A DNA stretch of 64,000 bases from Blastocystis hominis (GCF_000151665.1 NW_013171827.1:641066-705065); one strand, 5' to 3'. Counted from the first letter of the stretch, positions 1-9,061 are shown. Program-made: numbers and translations. Notes: a model not told the origin generated them from the letters alone.

Positions 1-747
1 TTTCAGTTCCTTGAGCTCCATTCAAACAAAAGTTGGGAGCAGTTTGACGAATCGTGACGGGCATTTCTTAACTTGAGTAAATATAGATAAACAAACAAAT
101 AAATAATTAATGAATATTAATGTAGAAAGATAGCTCATTTTTGAACAAAGAAAAGGTTGGGAACAAATGAATGAAACTCCCTTCTTTTCTCAAGGATTGT
201 GAATATACGACAATCGTACAGTTTTTGAATGATAATGGAAAATATGGAAAATAGAATGAATAGTAGAATAGATTAGCAACACAGAATTGGATACTTGTAG
301 ATGAATATAAATGGAGTAAAAATTTAGATGTTCTGTTGTTTTAATTGAAGAGTTGATATAATAAAGAAACAATTACCAAATTGTATTGACCTCTTTTATG
401 AAGTTGAGGTAATTCTTATTGCAACTTATCATTTCCAAGTAACATAGAAGAAAACGAAATACATCTGTTCAAATTATCACAATTACAGCAACTTATTATT
501 GCAAATCAACACTAAGTGTTTCCATACAAAACTAAATACGAAGGAATGTCGCTCTTTTGAAATTTCATTCTCTCCTTATGTATAAACCACACATTTCAAA
601 AAATGTGATTCTTAAGAACAAAGTTAAAATTGAAATATCCTATATACACTGACTTGATAGAAAGGCATATCATAATGTAAAAATGTAAATTCGAAAAATG
701 GGGACACAAATGGGGAACAATTACATAGACAACAAAGATTTCAGAGA
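1..747. other. AT-rich host flank, no gene seen
   Basis: AT-rich sequence with short stop-broken frames only. No protein similarity, RNA gene or repeat array is recognised. It forms the left chromosomal flank of the Polinton. Confidence 0.6.
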
Positions 748-753
748 AATGTA
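748..753. repeat. candidate left target-site duplication
   Basis: The six bases AATGTA lie directly before the AGTAGTAGGG terminus of the left inverted repeat. ATTGTA follows the mirrored terminus at 24410-24415, so 5 of 6 bases match. Polintons typically duplicate 6 bp on insertion. The single mismatch may be mutation or may mean that the two termini come from different insertions. Confidence 0.55.
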
Positions 754-1087
754 AGTAGTAGGGGAATGGCGTAAAACACGCGGAAATCCATTTCCTACCA
801 AATAACCGCGGAAATCAATTTTCGACCATTTTCGACCATTTTTTGCCATTTTTTGCCATTGTCTTCCTGACCACCTCGATAGCCATGGCGTAAAACACGC
901 GGAAATCCATTTCCTACCAAATAACCGCGGTGAACTTTTTTTTCTGCCATTTCCACCATTTTCTGCCATTGCCTGCCTGGCTACCGTATTGTCCATAACA
1001 AGAAACGCGCGGAAACCCATGGCTGCCAATTTCGGCAAATTTCTGCAATGTTAACCTGACTTCCATTGTAGGCCATGGTATCCATGG
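754..1087 (+). repeat. left terminal inverted repeat with internal tandem units
   Basis: About 334 bp that reappears inverted at 24074-24409 with high identity. It contains three diverged tandem units of roughly 110-119 bp, each keyed by a CGTAAAACACGCGG-like core (near 770, 889 and 999). The units share tracts such as ATTTCCTACCAAATAACC and many GACCATTTT/GCCATTTT steps. The terminal AG is usual for Polintons. No gene is embedded; the short frames here are shadows. Confidence 0.88.
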
Positions 1088-1091
1088 TTGT

Positions 1092-1102
1092 CCAAAGTGA
1101 AA
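1092..1102 (-). terminator. putative 3' end motif of polB (TTTCACTTTGG)
   Basis: Read on the minus strand this is TTTCACTTTGG, 12 nt after the polB stop. The same sense-strand motif follows several other element genes and their homologues in the relic at 37-45 kb, so it is a candidate transcription end or polyadenylation signal. Confidence 0.5.
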
Positions 1103-1113
1103 GATTGCTTCCT

Positions 1114-4100
1114 TTACTTCAGTCTATAATGCCCGAATGCAAGTGTGTGTATGTTGTCGTCCAAGATCCATCTCTTGTTGTCCGTGCAAGTCATGAGGGT
1201 CTTGGTTTGCTCCTTCGTGCTGATATCGAAGGCCTGGTTGTTGATACGCTTGAAAGTACCTTCGATCACTGCATCTTCCTTCTTCTCTGCCTCGAGGACA
1301 CGCTTGTATAGTTCGATGTTCTTCACGCTCATCCTCTCTCCATCGATCACCACATTGCGAGGAACTCCCTTCGCTGCGTTATGCACTACATGCTTCTCGT
1401 CAATCAAACAGTACATCTTTGGTCTAAGTCCCACGAACTCCGTGATGCGATGCCCGTTATGCTCATCCTTGAATATGGGTCCCGGCAACTTCTTGTTGAA
1501 GTTGAGGAATGATTCCAATGAAGGGAACTTTCTCTTGTCCACTTCATGCTCGTAGTATTTTACGAGTTGTCCATAGAAGTAGCTCGTATTATCCAACTCA
1601 GAAAAGTCAAACGACTTGTACATATCGCACATTTTGTGGACGATGTTACCACGGTCGTTCAACTGCACGATGAGCGAATCCGTGTCCTGTCCCAACAACT
1701 CCACACTGTTGAATGTCGTCTTGAGCACGTTGTAGTAGAAATCGTAGATGATGTGCTTCGACATGTCGAGAATGGCAAACCCGATGAAGAACGGCTTCTC
1801 TACCTTGCGCACCGGTGTGTTCAGCTTAATGCCGATCAGATTTTCGGAATACATGGTGGTTCCAGCGATCATATCATATCCGTGCTTCTGAATGATAGCC
1901 TCACGTTCATTCCACGTGTTAGCGAACTTCACTTTCATTCGTTTCAGTCCAGTCTCAACGAATTTGCCATAGGTTGAGTTTGCCAACAGCTTGTACAGGT
2001 TCTTTTCTACGGTGGTTTTTGATTTGGCTCGTTTCTCACTCAGCATGTTCACGTACTCGAAGATAAATGGTGCCTGCTTGAAACGGATGATGCGGTAGAT
2101 GTGCGTGACGTGATAACCCTGTTGAAGACCCAATTGCAGCAGAGAGTAGTGCACGAGATATTTGCGCCGAGGCACAAGATCGCAGATGAGCTTCGGTGTA
2201 TTCACCTCTTTCACTTTGTCCACAATGTCGTTCTTCTCTGCGTACTTCTTGATTCCATCGGAGTACATGCCCGCCTTCTGTACGGGGAAGAATGGTAAGT
2301 CATTGAATTTATCATGGAGTTCCACTGGTGCCTCGATGTCGCACTCGATGAAGAACCCATACTTGCCGAACGTCTTGAGTGATTGCACCCATTCATTCGG
2401 ATCACGGTTGATCCTTTCCATTACTTCTCGTCGCTCGGGTACACCCACTATTTCATAAGGCATCATTCTGTGCATTGCTCCTCCATACAGGTTGTTGGCG
2501 TCGAGGTAGTAGATGGATGATTGCTCTCCGTTGTTGGCGGTGCTGTCAAGGTCGACTTTGGCATGCCTTTTCACGATCTGTGTGATGCCTCCTCGAAGGT
2601 TTTTGAGTAGACGCATGAAGTCATCGATCTCATTTGTCTCCATCAATCGAATTCCCTTGCTCTCATAGAACTCACCCATGCGGTTCAAGAACACTTTCAC
2701 GAGTTGTTTCTCCTCAAGTCCCTCATTCGCGTTGATGCGCATGATGTACTGAGCCCATTTCCTTGCGAGAACCATGAGGCTACTCTCGCTATGATCGCCT
2801 TCCATGGTGACCTTTAAGAAGAGCGAATAGGCCATTTGTGGTGCTGTGATGTAGTGCATCGGATCAACACCGAATGCCTTCAGTGTGGTAACGCGGAAGT
2901 GCTCGAATGCATCAGCCATGAGAGTTACATCGAGTACATTGTACAACTCGTAGTACTCACCCCATGTCTTGATATCGAAGATCTTCCACAGCTTCACCAT
3001 GTGATCATATTCGCCTTGGGGCATCATTTCTCCCTTCATATCATCAATGCATTGTTCACGAGAAGGAATGGTGGTATTGTTCAATGTGTCGTACGATTTG
3101 ATGAGACTGTAAAACATGGGTTCCTTCCGTGTCAACAGATCGATGTACTCGTCATTCCATTGCTTACCTCGTGATTCACAGTACTTGCGTAGTTGTTGTT
3201 TGGTGTGCACGTACAAATCGAGGTTCCCTCCGAGTGTCTGTGCGACGATGGATCTGAGAGGACTGCTGATGAGCTTCAACGAGTCCTTGAATTGTATGCC
3301 ATTGTATTCGATCTGCATCTCCTTGTCCTCAGTGGTTGGAATGACTTCCAAGGAGTCACTAGAGGTTGAATGAGCTGCGATGAGTTTCATGATGAATGTG
3401 AAGTCGTAGTGAGATCCATTGTGGAAGTATACGGGTAGACGATAGTTCTTCTTGTTGAACGAGAGTTGGAGATTGCATTTGGTACAACAGGTGCATATGT
3501 ACTGCCCTGCTTCGAAGTGACGTACCTCTCCCTTCCCTGTGGTGTATTCACCTGTCACATGTGCATGATGCCGTACTTTGTCGTTATCCAGTTTCTTGTG
3601 ACAGAAGGGACACACGGTTGTTGCACGAAAGTCCCTCTCGATACTCGGAGAGTTCTCGAGTGGTACTTCATCGAAGAGATACTCTTTCACTCTGCTCTGC
3701 AATTGTGTGAGATAGTCCATGAAAGGGCGAAGATCCTCTTCACTCTCATGTGGTGCATGGAAGACTCGAAGTTGGCTGTCAATGGCTGGAATGCGAGACA
3801 CGGCTAGACAGGATAACATGATGGGCTTGTGTCTGTTCTTGTCGTCAATTGCCGACTCGAAGTCAGCGTACACGACGACCGGTGCTGGCATTTCGTATCG
3901 CTGGTTGGTGAATCGTAACCGAGTCTCATTGGTTGACAAGTCGTACTGCTCGCTTTCATCAACGAGTTCTCGGTGCACCTGTACTTCATGAGCATGAACG
4001 GCTTTGCGAGATCCGAAGAAGTCGTCGCAGAACCTGCACTTTGCGTTTCTCGATGTATGGCAATTCTTTGCATCACTTCGTCGCATCATACGATGCTTGA

Positions 4101-5628
4101 AGTCGTTCAAGTCCTTGATGTACAAGAAGTGCTTTGGAGTGCCCTCAGGTAGATTCAAGTCGTTCAAGATGCAGAGGGAGAGAGGGGAACGTGATTTCTC
4201 CTTGCCCTTATACACCACATCGCATGTGAATAAGTCGAATTGTTCCTTCGTCTTATCGGTGTATCCAGGCAAGAGTGTGACCTCGAATACGTTGAGTGAT
4301 ACGTTCAACAATGCCTCCAATGCGGCGAATTTCTCTTCACTCGCATCGAATGGGACGTTGTCGCGAATGCCCATCGCCTCCTCTACTTCGTGAATGGTCA
4401 CTCCGAATACCTTGTACTTGTCGGGTTGCTTCCACCACTTGTTGTACACGGTTGCATCGCCAATCTTGCGATTCGCGACGATCTTGTGCCCACCTTCACT
4501 GGCCAGAATGAGACACCGCTGCAGGCACCGGTTGTCATCGAAATCCGGGTTGAGTGCTGTGCGTCCGATGACGAACGGTGTGTGCTGCTTGTACCCCACG
4601 AATGAGCGTAGTGGGAACATCTCAATGTGGAAGCCGATCCATCCAGCGTACACGAAGCCACTGCCCTCTGTCTCCTGTTCCTCCACGGCATTTCGGTACC
4701 ACTTCAGGTACTCCTCGATCCACTCATCGATGCGATCTCGACGAACGATGCGGAGGTGTCCCAATCGATCATCTGTGAGGTTGAGGATCTTGGGATCTCC
4801 ATCATGTGTCCACATGAGGTTGTATGCCATGATGGTGATGAAACATTGATTGTATTCACGCATACCATTGATGATGAACTTTTTCAAGACTTCATTGAAT
4901 TCATTTGTCTCATCGAATATGAGATTGATCGGTTCCACTTCCTCATCGCTCTTCTCACCCGGTAGTCGAACCCACAGTCTGTTGTCAAAATCGTTGTTGA
5001 GACGGAAGTCCTTCTTGGTGCGCTTCTCCTTCACCCACTCCTTGTACATGTCTCCTTGTACGGTGTGATAATACGTGAGTGCATACCCGAGTGACGAGTC
5101 GATCACATCACTCAATCGTCCCTGTGATACCTTGCGATCGAATCGTTCATATGCCTTATTGCGTCTCATTTCACGTCTCTTCTCCACGGTGTTCAGGTAA
5201 CCGGGTAAGTGACGTTGTCGCTTCTCACCGAACTTGTGCCCATCCCACTCGTACTCGAGGTAGCGCTCGTTCCATGCCTTGCTTCCCACGACGAGATACT
5301 TGCGCTTTCCAGCAGGATCACGCACTCGTTTGCGTGACGGACGTTTCGGAGGCTCAGGGAAACTATCACTGTCATCATAGTGTTTCTCAACTTCACGTTT
5401 ACGCAACCCACGTTTTGAGGGTGCGAAAAAGGCGATATATTCATCGGGTATATTTAATCCAAACACCTTTCTCGAGAGATAGGCTCTCGTGTCAGGAATG
5501 GTCTGATCGGTGAACGTATCGCCGATCATGTAGTACTTGGCGGCCAATCGTTTCCAGGTCGGTCCACCGATTTTGATTTGTTTTCCAGTCTCAGGGTTGA
5601 TAGTATATCCTACGCGTTGTGAACTCAT
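1114..5628 (-). CDS. polB: protein-primed family B DNA polymerase (Polinton type)
   Basis: A 1504-residue polymerase that would replicate the linear element using a terminal protein as primer. Visible motifs in order: an N-terminal NPETGKQIKI motif (residues about 11-20), a C2H2-like zinc finger (about 530-555), ExoI YADFES (about 584), a CPFC..H..H / CTCCTKC cysteine cluster (about 660-715), ExoII HNGSHYDF (about 734), ExoIII YNVLD (about 894), Pol A DANNLYGG (about 1040), Pol B NSTYG (about 1216) and Pol C GQDTDS (about 1314). Exonuclease and polymerase sites both look intact. The start is preceded by TATATAA running into ATG and by a CACTTAAAGATTT box. The length is typical for a Polinton polymerase with a long N-terminal region. 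A decayed homologue sits at 41373-44598. Confidence 0.96.
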   Translation of the reverse strand: MSSQRVGYTINPETGKQIKIGGPTWKRLAAKYYMIGDTFTDQTIPDTRAYLSRKVFGLNIPDEYIAFFAPSKRGLRKREVEKHYDDSDSFPEPPKRPSRKRVRDPAGKRKYLVVGSKAWNERYLEYEWDGHKFGEKRQRHLPGYLNTVEKRREMRRNKAYERFDRKVSQGRLSDVIDSSLGYALTYYHTVQGDMYKEWVKEKRTKKDFRLNNDFDNRLWVRLPGEKSDEEVEPINLIFDETNEFNEVLKKFIINGMREYNQCFITIMAYNLMWTHDGDPKILNLTDDRLGHLRIVRRDRIDEWIEEYLKWYRNAVEEQETEGSGFVYAGWIGFHIEMFPLRSFVGYKQHTPFVIGRTALNPDFDDNRCLQRCLILASEGGHKIVANRKIGDATVYNKWWKQPDKYKVFGVTIHEVEEAMGIRDNVPFDASEEKFAALEALLNVSLNVFEVTLLPGYTDKTKEQFDLFTCDVVYKGKEKSRSPLSLCILNDLNLPEGTPKHFLYIKDLNDFKHRMMRRSDAKNCHTSRNAKCRFCDDFFGSRKAVHAHEVQVHRELVDESEQYDLSTNETRLRFTNQRYEMPAPVVVYADFESAIDDKNRHKPIMLSCLAVSRIPAIDSQLRVFHAPHESEEDLRPFMDYLTQLQSRVKEYLFDEVPLENSPSIERDFRATTVCPFCHKKLDNDKVRHHAHVTGEYTTGKGEVRHFEAGQYICTCCTKCNLQLSFNKKNYRLPVYFHNGSHYDFTFIMKLIAAHSTSSDSLEVIPTTEDKEMQIEYNGIQFKDSLKLISSPLRSIVAQTLGGNLDLYVHTKQQLRKYCESRGKQWNDEYIDLLTRKEPMFYSLIKSYDTLNNTTIPSREQCIDDMKGEMMPQGEYDHMVKLWKIFDIKTWGEYYELYNVLDVTLMADAFEHFRVTTLKAFGVDPMHYITAPQMAYSLFLKVTMEGDHSESSLMVLARKWAQYIMRINANEGLEEKQLVKVFLNRMGEFYESKGIRLMETNEIDDFMRLLKNLRGGITQIVKRHAKVDLDSTANNGEQSSIYYLDANNLYGGAMHRMMPYEIVGVPERREVMERINRDPNEWVQSLKTFGKYGFFIECDIEAPVELHDKFNDLPFFPVQKAGMYSDGIKKYAEKNDIVDKVKEVNTPKLICDLVPRRKYLVHYSLLQLGLQQGYHVTHIYRIIRFKQAPFIFEYVNMLSEKRAKSKTTVEKNLYKLLANSTYGKFVETGLKRMKVKFANTWNEREAIIQKHGYDMIAGTTMYSENLIGIKLNTPVRKVEKPFFIGFAILDMSKHIIYDFYYNVLKTTFNSVELLGQDTDSLIVQLNDRGNIVHKMCDMYKSFDFSELDNTSYFYGQLVKYYEHEVDKRKFPSLESFLNFNKKLPGPIFKDEHNGHRITEFVGLRPKMYCLIDEKHVVHNAAKGVPRNVVIDGERMSVKNIELYKRVLEAEKKEDAVIEGTFKRINNQAFDISTKEQTKTLMTCTDNKRWILDDNIHTLAFGHYRLK

Positions 5629-5645
5629 TTATATAAGGGTCACAA

Positions 5646-5658
5646 AATCTTTAAGTGG
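5646..5658 (-). promoter_or_regulatory. CACTTAAAG box upstream of polB
   Basis: On the minus strand CACTTAAAGATTT lies about 18-30 nt before the polB ATG, followed by TTATATAAATG. The same box precedes the 11763 gene (11728-11740) and the polB relic (41344-41356). It is a candidate early promoter element; function is inferred from position only. Confidence 0.5.
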
Positions 5659-5672
5659 TGATACACGTGTGA

Positions 5673-5683
5673 CCAAAGTGAAA
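5673..5683 (-). terminator. putative 3' end motif after the 142-residue gene
   Basis: Minus-strand TTTCACTTTGG, 44 nt past the stop at 5727. The relic copy of the same gene has the same motif at 41329-41342, preserved in a spacer that has otherwise drifted. Confidence 0.5.
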
Positions 5684-5726
5684 TAGTTAGGAGCTTGGCT
5701 TCCTCCTTGAGCTACCGAAGGCATCC

Positions 5727-6155
5727 CTAGAATGGGAAAATGGCATGACCATCCGCATCGTACTCGAATTCATCGATGTCGTAGAACTCGGATTCCGATG
5801 AATCAGAATCACTAGAATTGGGGTCAACGAATGCAATGCTAATGTCTGGATCATTATCGTATGCCTCAGCTTCTTCTTTGGTCATTTTCACCCATTGTCC
5901 TTTTACGCGTCTGTAGTTGTCATGGAGTAACTCGTAGTATGCTGTGCCACCAATAATCATGGAGCGATTGCTGGGAGAAAGCATTCTCGACTTGGGAACA
6001 TATTTCGTCGTATCTGGTGGTAAAGGTGTATCGTACAAGCGATTCAATTTCTCGTCGTACTTGTATCCACGCTTGAGAAGGTTCCAGAAGCGAACTCCGT
6101 TGATTTGGATTTCTCGGCCAGTATTGGGATTCAAAGTGTGAGTAGGTCTATTCAT
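5727..6155 (-). CDS. small acidic protein sharing the polB N-terminal motif
   Basis: A 142-residue protein not assigned to a known family. Its N-terminus (LNPNTGREIQINGVRF) matches the polB N-terminus (INPETGKQIKIGG), a short N-P-x-T-G-R/K-x-I pattern. The C-terminal third is strongly acidic and Ser/Asp/Glu rich. It is co-oriented with polB and lies just upstream, divergent from the 6208 gene, with AT-rich TATATAAATG-like sequence at the start. A frameshifted homologue lies at 40871-41293 in the same relative place, so the gene belongs to the core left block. A polymerase partner or terminal-protein role is conceivable but untested. Confidence 0.8.
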   Translation of the reverse strand: MNRPTHTLNPNTGREIQINGVRFWNLLKRGYKYDEKLNRLYDTPLPPDTTKYVPKSRMLSPSNRSMIIGGTAYYELLHDNYRRVKGQWVKMTKEEAEAYDNDPDISIAFVDPNSSDSDSSESEFYDIDEFEYDADGHAIFPF

Positions 6156-6207
6156 TTATATATTTATATATTTATATTTTCTCTTTTAACCCTAGATGCT
6201 TCCCTAA

Positions 6208-6717
6208 ATGAAGTACAAGAAAACAGAGAACAACACATGGTCTTCCCTGGTACGCACTTGTGAGGACGAGAATATCGAACTCGCCGACATCATCATTCAC
6301 ACCAAGTATCCGATCAATTCAGAGCGTCTATTCGGTTTCAGTGTTTGCACTCCGCAAGCAAATGTGAACTGTGGTTTAATATTGCACGACTATGATTGCA
6401 TGGAGATGACGTTGGATGAAACTCGTCCACCCTTGTTTACCGAGGATGAATGGGAGTATCTATTGCCTCAATTGAAATCCAACGGTTTGCTCGGTGTGCC
6501 TCTGAATATTTTCGGACGGGAACAGCAAACCTATCCTTATGTCGTACCTGTGGTAACCGAGAATCGTGCTGTTTACTTCTTCTCCAACTACTATGTACGC
6601 GTGGTCTACAAGGTGGTGGATGATGAAGTGCCTCCCGAGTTGTCCGATCTGTTCATCGATGATGGCGCGTGTCTGAAGGGTGTGTACGTTCGTGCATATC
6701 AAAGACAAAGTAAATAA
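6208..6717 (+). CDS. conserved Polinton protein of unknown function (169 residues)
   Basis: Not recognised. A mixed alpha/beta-looking, acidic protein with no signal peptide or membrane span. It begins at a CCCTAAATG start and is followed after only 8 nt by the next gene, so the two probably form a pair. A homologue at about 40312-40813 in the relic element keeps most of the sequence, which argues that this is a real gene rather than a shadow. Confidence 0.8.
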   Translation: MKYKKTENNTWSSLVRTCEDENIELADIIIHTKYPINSERLFGFSVCTPQANVNCGLILHDYDCMEMTLDETRPPLFTEDEWEYLLPQLKSNGLLGVPLNIFGREQQTYPYVVPVVTENRAVYFFSNYYVRVVYKVVDDEVPPELSDLFIDDGACLKGVYVRAYQRQSK

Positions 6718-6725
6718 AAAAGTAA

Positions 6726-7352
6726 ATGTCGTACATTTTCAGTAGCAATGGAAACAACTACACGTTCAAGAAGCTCGACAACATGCTCATCAACATGCCA
6801 GAGAAGGACGGTCATCATGTGCTAATTCGAGAGACAGTGGATGGTGTTCCTCAGTACTCGTGGGGCAGTGCTTCATGCATCGTGAAAGCGAACGAAGCAT
6901 TTGTCTTCGAGTACACACCAGAAGCTACCGAATCATTCAATGGCGAATGGGGTGGTGATGGTATGCCGCCTATGCCGTCCGGATCGTACCTGATAACCAC
7001 GACTGTCATAACGTACCTTCCTGAAGACATGTTCAACGATTGCGACTCAATCGAATCGGTGGTTGAAAAGGGTTATCGAGTGCTAGTCACGTTTGACAAC
7101 ACGCCTATCCTAGACAGACCGTACATCGATACATTGAATAGTCTTGTATCTCATACTGGTTATGCTGTTGTGAATATTGGGGGAAGCAACGCTTCCCCCT
7201 ACAACTCTCCTGTCCTTCGTACGTATTCGAATCTTCCTCTCATGCTTCTAGGTGGTGTGAAGAGCATCACGATCGTTTTCGAACACCTTTCTTCTGTGGC
7301 GGAACGAAGTTCCGCCGGGACGACTTCGTCGTCCCATTTTGACTCCTCGTAA
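6726..7352 (+). CDS. conserved Polinton protein of unknown function (208 residues), palindromes in the 3' part
   Basis: Not recognised. It begins MSYIFSSNGNNYTFKK after an AAAGTAAATG start. A homologue lies at 39911-40285 in the relic. The last third of the reading frame is interrupted by GC-rich palindromes at 7179-7199 and 7298-7335, which encode low-complexity Ser/Thr/Ala residues. The tail overlaps the convergent integrase gene by about 86 nt. The C-terminal stretch may have been gained from the palindromes. Confidence 0.75.
   Translation: MSYIFSSNGNNYTFKKLDNMLINMPEKDGHHVLIRETVDGVPQYSWGSASCIVKANEAFVFEYTPEATESFNGEWGGDGMPPMPSGSYLITTTVITYLPEDMFNDCDSIESVVEKGYRVLVTFDNTPILDRPYIDTLNSLVSHTGYAVVNIGGSNASPYNSPVLRTYSNLPLMLLGGVKSITIVFEHLSSVAERSSAGTTSSSHFDSS
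7179..7199. repeat. palindromic mini-element
   Basis: GGGGGAAGC AAC GCTTCCCCC: a perfect 9-bp stem with a 3-nt loop, inside the 208-residue gene. Member of the dispersed palindrome family of this element. Confidence 0.85.
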
Positions 7353-8288
7353 TGGGTCGATGTGACCTTGCTGCATCTCGCAATGCATTGGGTTCCTTTC
7401 GACTCTTGGATCGCGTGACTGGTGGTGCTGGCTGTGGTTTGCATTTGCTTGCCAGGAGTTCCCAATGATAGCACTTCTGCTTGCTACCGCTTTCCATATT
7501 CTTCACTTCGTACATCAATGGCATGAATCGATCGTCAATGTCAACAACTTCATACAAGTCCTGAGACCATTTGCTGGTCAATGATCGCTTTTCCAGAACG
7601 CGAGGTCTTCGTGTCACTCGAACATAATCACCCACATCGAATTGAGGCGTCGTGTCCTTCGCTGTCATGTTGGATGGTTCTGTTTTCTCCGTGTACAAGA
7701 TGTTGTTGTTCCAAATGTCAGTGGGTGCATATCCGGTGTCTCTGTTCTTCCTTGCATTGTGTCTACGAACGGCACCATCGATCAAGTCGAACCACACACC
7801 TTTCGATTGATTGAATGGAACCATGATGTCTTCCTTGATATCTCGAATTGCTCGTTCGGCTAGTACTGCTTTATTCGCTGAATCCATGTGATACATGGTG
7901 ATGTCAGTACTTGGTCCAAGATGTTGGTACGAAAGATGGCATTGGTGAACTCGGTACCTCGATCAGAGCAAATATGCTTTGGTGGTCCGTATGTTTGAAT
8001 GATGTCCTTCATCGCATGCGTGACTTCTGTGGCACTCTTGCTTTTCAGTCGCCAAGCCATCAGGTATTTCGAATATCCATCAATGCATACAAGGACATAC
8101 TTGTATCCACGATTCTTGTGGAATCCTGTGGACTTCTGGCTGCCCAACACTTCCTGAATCCATTTGTCTTGTTTGGAAGAGAAATCGATGAGATCGATGA
8201 AGTATATGTTTCTCTTGAATGAACTGATGATCACTCGAGTTGCACCTTTTCGCTTGGCTGGTTTCCGTAGTTCCTTGATTTCATTCAT
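7267..8288 (-). pseudogene. retroviral-type (rve) integrase, frameshifted
   Basis: The DDE integrase that would insert the element. The first segment (8288 down to about 7890) carries the first Asp in YFIDLIDF and the second in CSDRGTEF. The second segment (7896-7267) carries the Glu in LAERAIRDIKE and a C-terminal SH3/chromo-like domain (VGDYVRVTRRP...). The break lies between the second Asp and the Glu: this copy has two extra bases compared with the relic copy at about 39115-39135, which reads through. It could be a real inactivating indel, an assembly error or, less likely, recoding. The C-terminus has palindrome-derived residues. Confidence 0.88.
7298..7335. repeat. two abutting palindromic mini-elements
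   Basis: GGCGGAAC GAA GTTCCGCC (7298-7316) is followed without a gap by GGGACGAC TTC GTCGTCCC (7317-7335). Each is 8+3+8. They lie in the overlap between the 208-residue gene and the integrase C-terminus and are translated on both strands. Confidence 0.85.
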
Positions 8289-8290
8289 AA

Positions 8291-8530
8291 ATGAACCGCT
8301 TTATTCAATGGCTGAAAAGTGCATGGAAATGGATGAGTGGAAGGAAGAACCACAAACTGGTGGTTGTGATGGGACAGCGAAGCTGTCCCGGGGAGAGCGA
8401 AGCTCTCCCCATTGATTCGAAATGCAAGGACAGATGTCATTGCTTGTGCGTGTACAACGAGAAGAATGGATCCGATGACGACAGTGGGAGTGATATATCG
8501 ATCAGTCCGACAGAGATTAAAGTGAAATGA
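8291..8530 (+). CDS. small protein with embedded palindromes (79 residues)
   Basis: Not recognised. The frame opens divergently from the integrase start and runs through two abutting palindromes (8371-8410), then a Cys-containing stretch and an acidic Ser/Asp tail. No homologue is visible elsewhere in the window. Its coding status is uncertain; it may be the remnant of a gene invaded by palindromes. Confidence 0.4.
   Translation: MNRFIQWLKSAWKWMSGRKNHKLVVVMGQRSCPGESEALPIDSKCKDRCHCLCVYNEKNGSDDDSGSDISISPTEIKVK
8371..8410. repeat. two abutting palindromic mini-elements
   Basis: GGGACAGC GAA GCTGTCCC (8371-8389) and GGGGAGAGC GAA GCTCTCCCC (8390-8410) are adjacent with no spacer. Confidence 0.88.
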
Positions 8531-8579
8531 GGGATGCCTAAATAGATTTAAAATAATGTAAACATAAATAGAAATACAA

Positions 8580-9017
8580 ATGAACTGTTGGATGAATGAT
8601 GAACGTCTTGATATCACACGTAAATACGTGCATGATATGATTAATTCATTTGTTGAGGACCCAAAAGGTACAAATTATCATAATGAGTATAATCCTCCAT
8701 ATATGTTGATAAATTCACCTGATCTTCAACATCTTCTTGTGAAATCATGTTATGATGATAAATACATAGTGAAGTATGGGGGACAAAGTGGGGCGACAAA
8801 GTCGCCCCGGGAAGCCGAAGGCTTCCCACAAAGTCCCGCCGGGGAAGCTTCGCTTCCCCGAAACATTGCTGAACTCCGTGCTTTCAATGAGAATATCTAT
8901 GATATCGAAGGTCATCGTGTGATGACATTAGGTGGTGATATAATTATCATTGATATCGATGGTGTTGCATTTGATCAACTCGAATGTGTATCGGGTAAAC
9001 GATTACCGCCAAAGTAA
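8580..9017 (+). CDS. small protein interrupted by an in-frame palindrome cluster (145 residues)
   Basis: Not recognised. An AT-rich coding start and end (codon use like the AT-rich spacers) bracket a GC-rich insert at 8790-8859 made of three palindromes, read in frame as a Gly/Ser/Pro/Ala-rich linker. The C-terminal part (GGDIIIIDIDGVAFDQLE) looks like ordinary protein. The stop overlaps CCAAAGTAAAA, the opposite-strand end motif of the convergent fibre gene. Confidence 0.6.
   Translation: MNCWMNDERLDITRKYVHDMINSFVEDPKGTNYHNEYNPPYMLINSPDLQHLLVKSCYDDKYIVKYGGQSGATKSPREAEGFPQSPAGEASLPRNIAELRAFNENIYDIEGHRVMTLGGDIIIIDIDGVAFDQLECVSGKRLPPK
8790..8859. repeat. cluster of three palindromic mini-elements
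   Basis: GGGGCGAC AAA GTCGCCCC (8790-8808) abuts GGGAAGCC GAA GGCTTCCC (8809-8827). GGGGAAGC TTC GCTTCCCC (8841-8859) follows after 13 nt. All are 8+3+8 with perfect stems. Confidence 0.9.
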
Positions 9018-9061
9018 AAGACTGGAAGCTATGGTTTCCAAGTCGCCCTTATTTCACTTTG
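9009..9061. terminator. overlapping convergent 3' end motifs
   Basis: Sense TTTCACTTTG at 9052-9061 follows the 145-residue gene, and CCAAAGTAAAA at 9009-9019 (minus-strand TTTTACTTTGG) follows the fibre gene. Each motif sits at or inside the end of the opposing gene. A short hairpin (GGAAGC..GGTTTCC) lies between them. Confidence 0.5.

Noticed and set aside
1145-5513. Several plus-strand frames over polB
   Set aside because: They are antisense shadows of a strongly conserved polymerase and lack any protein features.
7860-7900. Programmed frameshift in the integrase
   Set aside because: No slippery heptamer or pseudoknot is visible and the relic copy reads through without the two extra bases; a simple indel is more economical.
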